A stretch of 64,000 nt of DNA from Sesamum alatum. Taxonomy: Eukaryota > Streptophyta > Magnoliopsida > Lamiales > Pedaliaceae. Below the pieces are notes generated by a model that saw only the letters and a program-made list of their open reading frames with translations, was not told where the DNA came from and did not search any database. Below, piece after piece: positions 47,171 to 60,400 of this stretch (within the stretch, counting starts at the first letter, position 1; each line of letters opens with the position of its first letter). The stretch covers positions 22,366,979 to 22,430,978 of the forward strand of contig JACGWO010000011.1 in assembly GCA_034509735.1 (NCBI GenBank), given 5' to 3'. Made by a program: the position numbers and the translations under genes.

Positions 47171-48426
47171 CCCAAATTTTATTTTCATTTGTTCTTTTAG
47201 CATCTTATCGAATAGGATAAATTCAAAATCAATACATTGACATAATTTTTGAAAAGCTATAACATAAAAACGTAAATAGTTAACTTTAATTAACCGATAC
47301 CAATATAAACAGAAAAACCCTTTCTCACTCATAAATGATAGTTTATAACACCGCAATACCATTTTTTTGGTAATGCGATGATACCCTTAAGTTAGTTTTT
47401 TTTTCTTTTCTTTCTTTCCTTCTTTTTTTTTTTTTTGAAATGCAATATATTGATTTATATATATATATATATATATATTCTTATTTATATTAATTTTAAA
47501 CGTGCAATATTATTTTATATATATGAAAAAAAAACGTGCCATAATGACTAGTATATTAAAATTTTAAGCATACACATCATAAGTCACCGCACTAGTATAA
47601 AACAAAATACCGCTCTTTGTTTATACATGCTTGTAAGTGTTCACATCCAGCTATATATGCACAAAACTTTTAGAAGTATATAAACTATTTATTTTTTTAT
47701 AGTTAAAAATTAATAAAAATGCATGAGAAAAAAACTACCAAAATATTGTTATGGAAGATCATGATGGGTGGAGAAGATAAAAAAATTTAATCAATTTAAA
47801 TTTTTTTAAAAAATGACAGATCAAAATTAATTTGGAAATCAAAATGACTCTATGAGATAATATATACTATAGATGTCAATTATATAAAAATATAGAGATA
47901 TAACACAAGTATCACTAGACGCCAAGAGGATGTTTGGCTGAGCTTATAAGCTCATCAAAATGTCTTATAAGATGTTTGAGAGTCTATAAGTTCTTAAAAA
48001 TTGTTTGGTAAATTCTTTTTTTTTTAAAGAGATACTCTTATAAGTTCTTTAAAAAAGTTAACTTCACCATTTTATTTTTTATTTTATAAAATCTTATAAG
48101 TTCTTTAATTCTAACATCTAATTGAACAAAACACTCACAATTTTGTTAGTATTTTGCTTTTACCCTTCATATAATTGATATTTCCCCCCAAAGTAAAATG
48201 ATCTATTTGTACGATCTTAAATTCTAATAATTTGATGACAATTTTTCGTCATTATTACAATATGAAAAACTTATTATGCCACTCTAACATTTTATAAATT
48301 TTGATATTTTATTTATTCAAATAATTTAAGAGCTTAATTTTTAAAATAAAGTTCAATGTTTTTAAACTCTTAAAACATCTTGTAAGATGTAGTAATTTAT
48401 AAAATATTTCAAATCGAACTGATTTT
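47171..48426. other. AT-rich intergenic DNA
   Basis: Contains T-tracts (about 47395-47437), a TA run (47458-47479) and a region near 47930-48420 with repeated TTATAAGNT-type motifs that may be a decayed MITE. No gene. Confidence 0.55.
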
Positions 48427-49740
48427 GTAAAAAGTTGGCTTGGATGGGTATTATAGCATTGCCAATGGGTGGATTAATTTGTAATCACTCGAACTCAACT
48501 CATGTTTGATTCAATTAAAGTTCATTCGATCTCGATTAGATTATTATTCAAATCAAATTCAAACATGATTTTTTAAATTTATAATAATTCAAAAATAAAT
48601 TTGAATAATAATGCATTCGACTCGACTCGAATCATTTGCCACTCTTGCCAAATTATCTCTAAATTGAATAATAATTTTGTAGAAAATTGGCTAGGATGGG
48701 CATTATAGCTTTGCCAATCGGTGGCTCAATTTACAATTACTCGAACTCAAATCATGTTTGAACTAATTAAAATTTATTTGATCACGATTAGATTATTAAT
48801 CAAATCAAATTCAAATATAATTTTTTTAAACTTATAATAATTCAAAGATAAGTTTAAACAATAATACGATCGACTCGGCTCGAATCATTTGCAGCTCCTG
48901 CCAAACAATCTCTAAATTGAATAATAATTTTGTAGAAAATGGGCTAGGATGAGTATTATAGCTTGCCGGTGGGTGGCCCAATTCGCAATTACTCAAACTC
49001 AATTCATATTTGATCTATTTATAGTTCATTTGATCTTGATTAGATTATTAACCAAACAAAAATTCAAATACAAATTTTCAAACTTATAATAATTCAAAAA
49101 TAAATTTGAACAATAATGCGTTGGACTCAACTCGAATCATTTACTACTCTTGCCAAACAATCTCTAAATTGAATAATAATTTTGTAGAAAATGGGCTAGG
49201 ATGGGTATTATAGCATTGCCGTTGGGTGGCCCAATTCGCACTTATTCGAATTCAACTTATGTTTTATACAATTAAAGTTCATTAGATCTCGATTAAATTA
49301 TTGATCAAATCACATTTAAACATATTTTTTAAAAAAATATAATAATTCAAAAATAAATTTAAATAATAACGTGTTAGACTCGACTCAAATCATTTACGAC
49401 TCTAGCCAAACAATCTCTAAATTGAATAATAATTTTGTAGAAATGGGATAGGATGAATAATGTAGCGTTGCCAATGGGTGGCCCAATTCGCAATTATTCG
49501 AACTCAACTTATAATTAAGCCGATTAAAGTTTATATGATCTCGATTAGATTATTAATCAAATCAAATTTAAACAAGTTTTTTTAAAATTTATAATAATTC
49601 AAAAATAAATTTAAACAATATCACGTTCGACTCGACTCGACTCGACTCATTTACGGCTCTAGCCAAACAATCTCTAAATTAAATAATAATTTTGTAGAAA
49701 ATGGGCTAGGATGGGTGGCCCAATCTGCAAATATTGCTTC
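48427..49740. repeat. Tandem repeat array, period about 252 bp, five units plus a partial
   Basis: Units begin with GTAGAAAATGGGCTAGGATG or a variant at 48427, 48679, 48932, 49184, 49437 and 49694, spacings 252, 253, 252, 253 and 257. Each unit contains GCCAATGGGTGG, CTCGATTAGATTATTAATCA, TAATAATTCAAAAATAAATT, CGACTCGACTCG and CCAAACAATCTCTAAATT. Units differ by scattered substitutions. The last one is cut short after the first 45 bp or so. The array ends about 0.2-0.3 kb before the likely 5' UTR of the next gene. Confidence 0.92.
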
Positions 49741-51414
49741 TTTCTCAAAGAACTTGGGTCCAGATATATTCCATAATAACCATTGTATAATGAGAAATAA
49801 TAATACTCAGAGGTCTATGGATTCCAATACTAATATAATAATTGTACTACAGTACCTAAAATCATCATTCGGGCTCAATTCCGGGCCAAAATCAGGTGAA
49901 GAAATTAATTAAAAAAATATCAAATTACAGCTTCGATTATTTCCTCGACCGACGTCTCCTTCACCGATCAACGACCCGCTGTCGCCGGTGGTTTTTTGAA
50001 GTATTTCCTCTCGATATTTCAGGTATTCTTTCTGTTTTTGTGATGATAATTTTGATTTTCCATTTGACGTTAATTTTTTTTGTGTATGCTTATGTAGCTT
50101 TATGTCGTCCTTTTGTTTTTTCATATTTTTTGGTGTGTATTGTTGTATGATTTTTCAAAACCCTAATTGAACCCTTGGCTGATTGATTGTTAACGGTGTT
50201 GGTTGATCATGGCTGAGGTTACGAGTTAGAGCTTTGTAGATCACACGTTTTTTGTTGAGATTTTGGCAGTGATTGTTGAAAAGTTAGTTTTGCAGCTTAC
50301 CGGTTTTCCTTGATGATTATTATCTTAAAGATTAGTGCTGGTTTTGTGACATTTTTTAACTGTTAAGATAGTAGGTTTCAGAAGCTTACTGGTTTTGAAT
50401 CTGAGGTGATAAGTTCATTGACTGTCAAGAGTTTCTGCTGGTTCTTGTTTGATCAGGGAGGTGCAATTTATTGGTTTCTGTCGCTAGTTGAAACGGGTCG
50501 TTTATACTACCGGTAAAATTTGCACGAGGAAGTTGTGATATGTATGAGTCACTTTCAGAAGCAGAATTTAGTTTGTGGAGTAGCTGAATATGACTTTGAC
50601 TTCCAGAATCTGTTGGAGAGAAAAGAAAAGGGTCGAAAGAAATTATAACTAAATAGCTGTCTTAATAATGAATACAATTACAAGCTAGTTAGCTAATTGA
50701 ATATAGCTATACGGGAGCACAAATGTTCCTTCTTTCCGAACTTGGAAACTCCGTAATGAGACTTATTCTGTGACTGGGAGTAATATTTACTAGGGAATCT
50801 GGATAATTGTTATTGCTAGAAATATTAAATGTTAATACAAAAGTTTCTATTTGATAAGTGACACAGTTGGTATAGAGTTAAAACCTGTTATTGTGATATT
50901 AATTGACTTGGTTTATTGTTTAACCTTTTCTGTTTACAAGCATTCACGAAATGATCTCTGTAGGAGCTTATTCCTATTACACTGCATGATTATTTTCTCA
51001 AAAGCTTACCATTAAGAGTTTCCACTTGAAGACCAACTGGCACTGTAACAATAAAAAAAAACCCATTTTTATGGATGTCTTGGTCTACTCAATTAGCGTG
51101 CATTTTATTGCAAATTCTCTTTGGAGTATTTATCCTCTTGAAGCTCATTAGAGGCCTAATTGCCTTCAATTTATTTATTTTTCTCAAATGGGACTTGCTA
51201 TCGATTTGTGATTTAGTTTCAGATTTTGAGGTGAATCTTCAAAATATTGCATTTTGATGCTGGGTTCTCTTCTACTTGCAGGTCTGTTGTACTGTTGTCA
51301 CATTCAAAATCTTAAGCCGTGGTTTGATGCGTGTAGATTGTAGTAATTCAACATTGCCATGCACAATTCTGTTAACTGGTTTTTTAACACAGATAGTGTG
51401 TGGAAACTGATGCC
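49741..51414 (+). promoter_or_regulatory. Promoter, 5' UTR exon and 5' UTR intron of the downstream gene
   Basis: A non-coding exon with the CT-rich look of a plant leader ends at 50022 (TTTCAG|gtattc). An intron of 1259 bp follows (50023-51281, ending cttgcag), then the leader continues to the start codon at 51415. A long leader intron after a short leader is common in plant genes. The exact TSS is not visible; it probably lies near 49850-49930. Confidence 0.6.
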
Positions 51415-54400
51415 ATGTCAGCATCTAGCAAATTTGATCTTTCTTCTGGTAGTCCAGATAGGCCATTATATACATCTGGGCCTCGTGGATCCTACAGTGC
51501 CTCTCCACTGGACAGATCAGGTAGCTTCAGAGAAAATATAGAGAACCCGCTTTTATCAAGTCTGCCAAACATGACAAGGAGCGGTTCATCTGTAACTCAC
51601 GGAGATGTGCTGAACTTCTTCCAATGTGTGCGTATTGATCCAAAGTCTATGGTTGTAGAACATAAGTTGAACCGGCCAGCAGAATTCAAGCGGCTTGCAA
51701 GTGCTGCTGTTGGCATTCCACTGGAAGATTCTATGCCTGCATCATCAAAAATCAAACAGCTGTCTTCTCCGTCACTAGAGGATCTCAGACGACTCAAATC
51801 TGGTGTGCGAGAAAGTGGTACTAGAGCTAGGTAATTGTTATGCATTTTACCATTGCCCCTCCCTACTTTCCACCTCCTTTTCTTAAATGAGCGGCATATT
51901 TTACTGTTGCGCGTACATTAGGGAACGTGTGAAGATATTCAATGACTGTTTATCAGTAATTAACAAGTGTTTCCCGACTATCCCGTCGAGGAAGAGATCA
52001 CGACTTGATGCCTTGTCTAATGACCGATCTAACACAATGTTGTCAATTGAGCGTTCTGCTTCTGGAATGGGCATTGGAAAAATGGGACCGCAGAATCATG
52101 CCAGTACGAGTGGTTTTGAACTGGAGCAACAAAAACCTGAAGAAAGGACCAAGAGTACCATTCCAAGCAAGCGTACTCGAACTTCTATGGTTGATACTAG
52201 GGTTTGTGTCCTTTTTTTCTCCCTTCCCTTTTTTCTTTAGTAACTTCTTATTTTTGCTTATCTATCTGACGTTAAAATAATATTTTGTACGTCTTTAGTG
52301 ATAGCAGAATTTGCTGCGATGATGATATTTATCCACCTTTTCTTGTCATATTTTGCTCAGTTTTCTGTCTGCCCATACCTATAAGATTAAGAAAATGTCT
52401 ACAATAAACTGCCAACTCCGACCAAATTTGGAGATTTTGCCAAAGTATCTCATATTTGTGGACTATTTATTCTTGCTTATTGAAAGTGAGTATCAGAAAA
52501 CCTTTCCTATGAAGGTCTGACTTTATTTGTCTTCACCTAGACGGATATACGTGCAAATAACTCTTCAAGACCATCTGGAACTGTGGATAAAGATAGGGAT
52601 GTAGTAAGACTCTCTAATAGTGGTGCAGTTCAGGGTGAGGATCGAACTTTATCAGTTGCTGTTGATGGTTGGGAGAATTCAAAAATGAAGAAAAAGCGTA
52701 CAGGTATAAAAGCTAGATGTTGCTGCTAGTTTAATGACAACAAAACCAGTTGATGGTTATAGGGAACCTAAACAAGGAATGCATCCGCGCGTTCCTAATG
52801 AAGCTCGTTCGAGGTTGACTGATCAACATGGCTTCAGGTATTATTTCTATGTCTTTGTTAATTCATGTATTGGTTGATATTGCTTTTAGGCTGCATATAT
52901 TTCTAAAGTTTGGAACTTTGAGTTGATATATGTGGTGATTTGTTACATATATGGCCAACCCTCTTATAATAAATAACCTTATGATATGGAGAATTTCTAT
53001 GTTTGGTGGTAATGAGAGATCTTTACAGTTTATTATTCTTTGAAAGTTCTTCTGGTACCAGGTGCAGAAGTGCAGAGGCAATAATTGGTGCCATTATTGT
53101 ATGGAACACTTGAGAATATATTCATCTCATTTATTCTATGACCCTGTTCTAGCTTGAAGATAGACAGTTGCTTTGATATATCATTAATTTTTCCTCTCCA
53201 GAAAACTACAGCTTCAAAAAAGTTTTAATTATATTTTCTTGCTCTGGGAAAAGGAACTAGGTTCAACTTGTGTACATACGTTAGATGTGTAATGAAAAAA
53301 GAATACTAGAAATGGGCATATTATTACCATCCAATACTTTTTCAGATATGTTTGCCATGTATGCGAAAGGAGTACCAGAACATGGCGTATTTTTTACCAT
53401 CCAATACAATTTTATTGAATGAATTGGTGACATGACTCTGAGAAGTATTCTTCAAAAATGTTACCCGAATGAAATTTCTGTAAACAATCACTAGGAGATT
53501 TAGAAGGGAGCTGTTTTTTGTCAAAATTCTTGGTTACTTAATTGATGTCAATAATTCTAAACTATAAGAGATTCTTTTGTAGCTTTATTGCTGACTTTGC
53601 ATGTTTATTTGAGGATGTGGAAGCTCCCATTTTATAGGTGATTGTAGCTGTGAACATCTATTGGTTTTTGTCAATTCATAAGATTCTGTAATGAATCAAA
53701 TATAAGCATTTAAATAATTGAGTCCACCGTCAAAATTTTCCATTTAGTTGGATAGGTTGGGGTGTGGGGGTGACTTGAAAATAATACCTTATAGTGTTGA
53801 AAGAGTGGAAGGTGGCATTTTAATTGCTGAGTGAACAGTTTAAGCTGTGGGCTTTTACACTTTTATATATCTGGTGTCATGTCTTGATGGCTGTTGAGTG
53901 CTTCCCATTTTTCACATATAGGAGTAAGGGACAAATATCTGTAGATGCATTCAAGGAACTGAGTTTTAGATTTAAGTCCTAACAAAAATTAACAATAACA
54001 GAAACATAATGGTCCATTTGTATCTGTAGATTTATTTCCATCTTCTTCATGTAGATTAACATTCTATGTACCATTTTCTTAGTTTTTATTTGTAGCATAT
54101 TGGGAAAACTTTCCTGCATTCCAAAGGCTTCTGACTTTTATAGCCTTATGATTTTGGGTTATGAATAGCATATTAACATGATAAATCTGATATTCCATGT
54201 TCGATGTACATTGCTATTTGTATGCAGGGTGTGGATAAACAAGTCAAAGAGAACGCATTGAAAAGATGGAATATATGGGATTTGATATACTCATGTTTTC
54301 TGTTGGCTTGAATTTGTTCTGACATGTCCTCATGTCTTATCAGCTTCATCTTTAATTATATGTGATTTTATTGAATATAGTGTTAATGAAAAGGAGGTTA

Positions 54401-57400
54401 AAGCTTTTTAACTGTCTGGGTAAAGATCTATTTGTATGGAAGATTAGCAACTGAGCAATAAAGATAACATTTTTTTTTTGGTTTTCTTTTGTTCTTTATT
54501 TTCTCATGTTGATATGCACCTTGATGTAGATCTGGCACTACTAATGGAGGTCTGGGAGTAGGAAAAGGTGAAGCCACCTCGCAGACCAGCTCAGGCATGC
54601 GTTCATCTATGTCTAGGACCGATTCTGATAACAGTTCCCTTCTCCATGAGAGGAGAGAGCGTCCAAGTGGTCAAGAGAAAGAAAGGTTGAATCTGAAAGC
54701 AACAAACAAGTACGGAAATGTCTTTACCTCACTTCCTTCTAAACACACTCAGAGTTCTATATAATATATCTATGTAGTATTGCCTTTATATTGCAAAAAG
54801 ACTCTGTTTTACTGTTTGGAAGTGCAAAAATTAGTGATGATGTTTTTAAATATTACGAGCTGGAAAATAGAGACCATCGGGTACTGTGTATATGTCATTC
54901 AATTTTGACCAGTACTTCAATTTTGTCTGGCAACAGAGTGCAAAACGTAGTGACGTGTTACTGAAATCGGTTAAAAGTTGCTTCAGTATCATAATAAGTG
55001 CAGGATAAGGTCTGCCCGGCATAAAAGTTGTTCTTAGAATGGAAAGTATGAGGTGCTTTTCTTTGGTGAGGCACTGAAGCTTGCCGAAAAATTTCTGGTT
55101 CGGTGAAGCCACCCCGAAAACTTGGCTGTCTAGTTATTACAGTTGTTGAATTGGATTGATCCAAGAATTTTCATAGATATGTGCAGTGATAGTAAAACAG
55201 TTCAAGCCCCAAAAAAGATGCATTGCATGATCTGAATTAAATAGTTAATAAAAGCTGCTAAAAATGCTTTGTTGGCTGTCTATGCTCCTTCTGGGGCTTT
55301 TTCAGTTCTCCGGAACTTTTTGGGGTTATCACTTACTTTTCTCTTGCTAAAGATGATACTTGGTTGAGCCTATTCTATTTTTTTTCAATCAGGTAATAAG
55401 GATGTTGGGCATTACTTTTTTGCTGGACATTGCTTTCACTGGTGTACTTAAATAACTTGTCAGCTGTAGTGGAGGAAACTGAAGAATGAGAACTAGCTGA
55501 ACCAATTTGACCTGGAAGCCTAGCTGAACCAATTTGACCTGCAAGCCTGCTGAGATAGCAGCATTCTTTTCCTTTTTACCCTTTTTTCAGGAAAAATATC
55601 CTTGCTAAAGAATAAGATTTATCAGTAATGGTGGAAGCCAGCCATTCTAACTTAGTAGAAATTTCAGTAAGTAGGATGTTGGGGCAGGAAAAGAATTATA
55701 TCCTAGTTTTTATGTATGAAATAGTTTATCCTGTTCCAATGCTTACTTCTCCTTGCTTTTGCAACTTTATTTGCTGTTGGCTGACCTATTATTTTATCTT
55801 TTTTGCACTTTGAAGTGGAAATTCACGGGAAGATTTCAGTTCAGGCAGCCCAACTTCAGGAACAAAGTTCAATGCAAATGTTCGTGGCCCACGGTCAGGT
55901 TCAGTTGGTGGTGTGTCCAAGTTATCTCAAGTGGTGCAACGATCTGCATCCTCTAATGACTGGGAACTGTCAAATTGTCCAAACAAAGTTCCTGGTGGCC
56001 TTGGTGCTAACAGTCGTAAACGAACACCTTCTACTCGGTCTTCATCTCCTGTTACCAATTGGGTTCAGAGGCCACAAAAGTTCTCCCGAACTGCAAGAAG
56101 AACTAATTTATTACCCATTGGTCCTGGCAAGGATGAGAACCCGGTTGCGGATGTGACATCTGATATGATGGTAAATGAAAGACGCTTTCCTGCTCATTCT
56201 CCTCAGCAAGTCAAAATAAAAGGTGACAATTTCTCCCCAGCTGCCTTATCTGAAAGTGAGGAATCAGGTGCTGCTGAAATTAAGTTGAGAGACAAGAATA
56301 AGAAGTGTGATGAGATAGATGAAAAAAGTTCTCATGTCCAGAAAATGTCAACCCTGCTGCTACCACCTAGAAAAAATAAGACAGTCAATGGGGATGACCA
56401 GGGAGATGGTGTTAGGAGACAAGGCAGAACTGGTCGAGGATTTACTTCCTCTAGGTCCGTCTTGCCTATCTCAGTGGAAAAGGTTGGGAAGCTGGGAACA
56501 ACTAAACAAATTAGAAGTTCCAGGCTCAGTCTTGACAAGACTGAAAGGTTTAATGCGCATTTTTCTTTTTCTTTTTTTTTTTTCTTTCTTTTGTGCTCCT
56601 TATTTCTCTAATCACACCTTCTTTGATGCACACCAAGATTGTGATTCGGTAGAGAATTTTTTTTGACATGGTAAAAATCTTTCTGTTCAACAGAGGAGGT
56701 CGGCCACCTACGAGAAAGCTCTCTGATAGGAAGGCTTATACACGGCAAAAGCATATTATGATCAATACAGCAGCAGATTTTCTTGGTACGTCAACTTGTA
56801 ATGTTGGAATGAATATGATGGCATTTGATTTTCAGGCTCATATTTAGTTGCATTTCCTGATAAATGGCTATTCCTGAATAAATATAACAGTTGGTTCTGA
56901 TGATGGTCATGAAGAGCTCTTGGCTGCTGCAAGTGCTGTTACGAACACCGGTATTATTCATTTGAAAGTTTTAGTTTTCTTGCTCCCTCTGTACATTGTT
57001 CTCCTGGGAATAAGTGGCCTAGTATTTAATGCAGCTCAAGCCCTCTCTAGCCCACTCTGGAAGAAGATGGAGTCTCTATTTCGTTTTATAGCTGATGTGG
57101 ACATATCCTATTTGAAAGACCAGGTGCAGTTTATTTTGGATATCTGTTAAACTCTGTTGCCACAAGAAGTGAACTGTTTGAGTGTAGCAATGATATGCCT
57201 CATATTTTAAAGCAACATTAATTAATGTGTTATTTATTGTTATATTTCATATGAGAGTGATCAGTTATATTGGAATGCCTTCATTGCCTGTTAGCACTTC
57301 TGTTATTGACCTTGCTAGAAGCAGTAAATTAGTACCTCCAGAGTACTCAGTATCAGGCTGTGAGTCATACTTAATTATAACCAGCAACATCCTTGTACTT

Positions 57401-60400
57401 TCACTGACATTATTTTCAATATTCCGTGTCAATGGCCAACAAATAAATTTGGATTCAGTTACTCTTTTATAAGGTTGGGGGCCTTAATGTAGTCATTGAC
57501 TCATTGGCGCATCTGAACAGTTGGAGAGATTTCAAATTGAGGCATCAGTGTAAGAATGCAATTGGAAAACCTCACTTTTATTTACTGGATCCATTTGGCG
57601 AAATGAAATACAGACTTTCTACTGCCATCATGGAAGCTAGTTCATTTGTCGTAAGAGATTCACTTGCACAATTCAGACTCAAACCCATAAGCATAATGTA
57701 ATAAAGATTGGGAGAAATATTTTGACTATGTCTTAGTATTTTGTTAATTTAACTTAGAAAAAGTTAGTCGTGAATTGGACAAAGAAGCGGTTCTTTCATA
57801 TTTTGTATTTGGACTTAGGCATTAATTAGTGTGCGTATTGGTCTAAAGCATTCTGGTATTTTTTTTAAGTTTCATGCTCTGTACTTTTCCGTTATTTGAC
57901 TGTGAGCAAATATTTAAAATTTCCTTCACTAGATTTTTGAAGCTTCAAACTTTTCCATTGCTCAATTTTGTTTTCTGGAATTTTGACTTGTAAGTTTTAT
58001 TCTTTGAATTTGGTAATATGTGTCATGACCAGTTATAGGTTCCTTCAATATTTTTGTTATTGTTTGGAGGACAAGATATTCTCGCTGATAAACAAACTGC
58101 AAACAAAGTAATAATTTATTGAGATTCATCTGTTAAATTTCCCATCAAACTGATAAAGAGGCTTAAAGATACTTGGTGCGATCAATAGTGTTATTCTGCT
58201 AGAGCATCCTAGAGTCCGGAAGCAGTGATGTAGTTTATGTTTCATCTCAACCAGCATGCTTCAATTTTTAACACTGACATGGGGCTTACCACAGCATTCT
58301 CTCATTTTAACTCTTGACCTACATATTACTTTGTCTTAAGGAGAGAGAACCTTTTTCTAATGCCCACTTGCTAATATATATGCATCCTAGTGAACTTAAT
58401 TTACAGCTAGCGGTTTCTTGGTAGATTCCATTTATCATCCTTAAGTGATAAAAGTTAGGAATAAAGAATGCCTCTTCTCTGCAATCCTTTTTCATGCATA
58501 GAGTACTTCCAAAAGGCTGCTAACATAGTTTAATGTGATTAAGATATAAATTTTTATGTTGTCGTTTTCCCTTGTGGCCCTATGGACCTGCACCTGACTG
58601 ACCATGTAAGCAAGTTTAGTGAAGTTTACAGACATACAATTAAATAAAAATTTAAAAACTCACTATACATGAGCTGCCATTTTCTGTTAACTATCTTTTA
58701 GGTGTGTTAATGTATCCTAAGTTATTTTTTATCCTTTTTCCTTCTAGGTTAATCCTGGTGTAGCTGTGGAGACACCGGCTCCAGTGCCTCTTGATGCAGG
58801 TAGTTGCACTTTGGTACATAATGGTTGCCTGTCAAATGAACCGGGAAGTGAGGAAATTGAAGCGAGAAGTTTGGAACTTAGCCCAGATTGTTTACCTCCA
58901 GGAGCAAAGACATCAAATGAGGTTTCCCTGTATCAGAGACTAATTGCAGCTTTTATTCCTGAAGAAGGAACTGAGGTTCTTTTCGGTGGTGGAAAAGAGG
59001 ACCTCAGATACGATGTGCATGGATTTCGATTTGAGATGGAAAAAGATATAGAATTTGATACTTTCTGCTCTCAGATATCACCAAGTTGTGACCCTTCTGG
59101 ATACCCTTCTTCTAATGGTTACGATGTAAATTCAAATGGAAGATCATATTATGAGATGGAGCACCATATTGTGTCCATTCCAGACCCGGGCTACGATCAT
59201 TTACAAAATGGTTTACTTGCAGATAGACTCATACCTGACACAGTATGTTCTGAGTATGAGTACCAAAATTTGTCAATAAGTGAAAGACTTATCTTGGAGG
59301 TTCACAGTATAGGGATCTACCCGGATATAGTGGTATGTTTGTTTCTTCTCTAGGAAGGTGTCTAATCCTGTTTGCTCTTTTGCTCTTGTCTGTGGAGCTT
59401 TCTTACATTACTTTTGTACTTTTTTGGCACAGAGTGGAGATGAAGAAATAAGTGGAAATATAAATAGGCTGGACGAGAAGTACCATGAAGAGGTAAGATT
59501 TTATTCCATCCATAGTTGTCGACGGAACTTCTAATTTGGAAGCACTAAGACTTAGACTTTAGATTTGCTGCATTGAATTCTTATTGAGTATTTATTTACT
59601 TTTTTCTTCCTCTTTTTCCCCTTTGTTTGGTATATATATTCTGCTGCTAGTGCACACGTCTTCAACACGCATATGCTAAACACTATAATTAAAGTATATG
59701 TCACTTCATATTACAAAATAACCTAGGCTAATAGTCCCAGGCTTTTGGCCCAAGCCTTAAGGGGACAAAACCTAGCAACACTGTTACCTTCACTCACCTC
59801 AGCCCTCTCTCTTACACGCTCAGAAAGAAAAAATAAACAGAGGCAGTTAAATTTCTTTAGATGGAACATGGAAAGAAGCTGGGACATTGTTCCATTGTTG
59901 TCCTCATAAATCTGGAGTGTTGATTAAGGGATTCAACTACAACACTCCTGTTCTTTGGTGGAGATGAAAATTGGCAGAGCTTATGGCAATACCCACTGTT
60001 TCGTGAGCTTTACTCGTGCCGCCATTTAATTTCTGTTTGGATAGGATTAATAATGCAAAACCACTGCAGAGTTAAGGATCTCTGCATTTGAATTTTGTTT
60101 TCCTCTTCCTACTGAAGAGGCATCCCTAACATTGTAAATCAGGCGTTTGGATGATCTTTGGTTTGGATGTTTTAGTATATTGTATTGTTGCATTTTCTTT
60201 AGTGAAGCGTCTGAATTGCTGTCGCGTCTGGGATCTCTCTCATTGTTGAGTTAATGTCTAGGTTTCGAGGAAGAAAAGCTTGCTTGGAAAACTTCTAACT
60301 TCTGCTTCTGAGGCTAAAGAGCTCCAGATGAAGTAAGAGTTTATTCTTCCCATTTATGCATGAAGCTGTCAGTGACAACTATCCCGATAATTATTAAGCA

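Noticed and set aside
48427..49740. CRISPR-like regular array
   Set aside because: Period of about 252 bp with the whole unit repeated; no short repeat/spacer structure, and plant genomes have no CRISPR.
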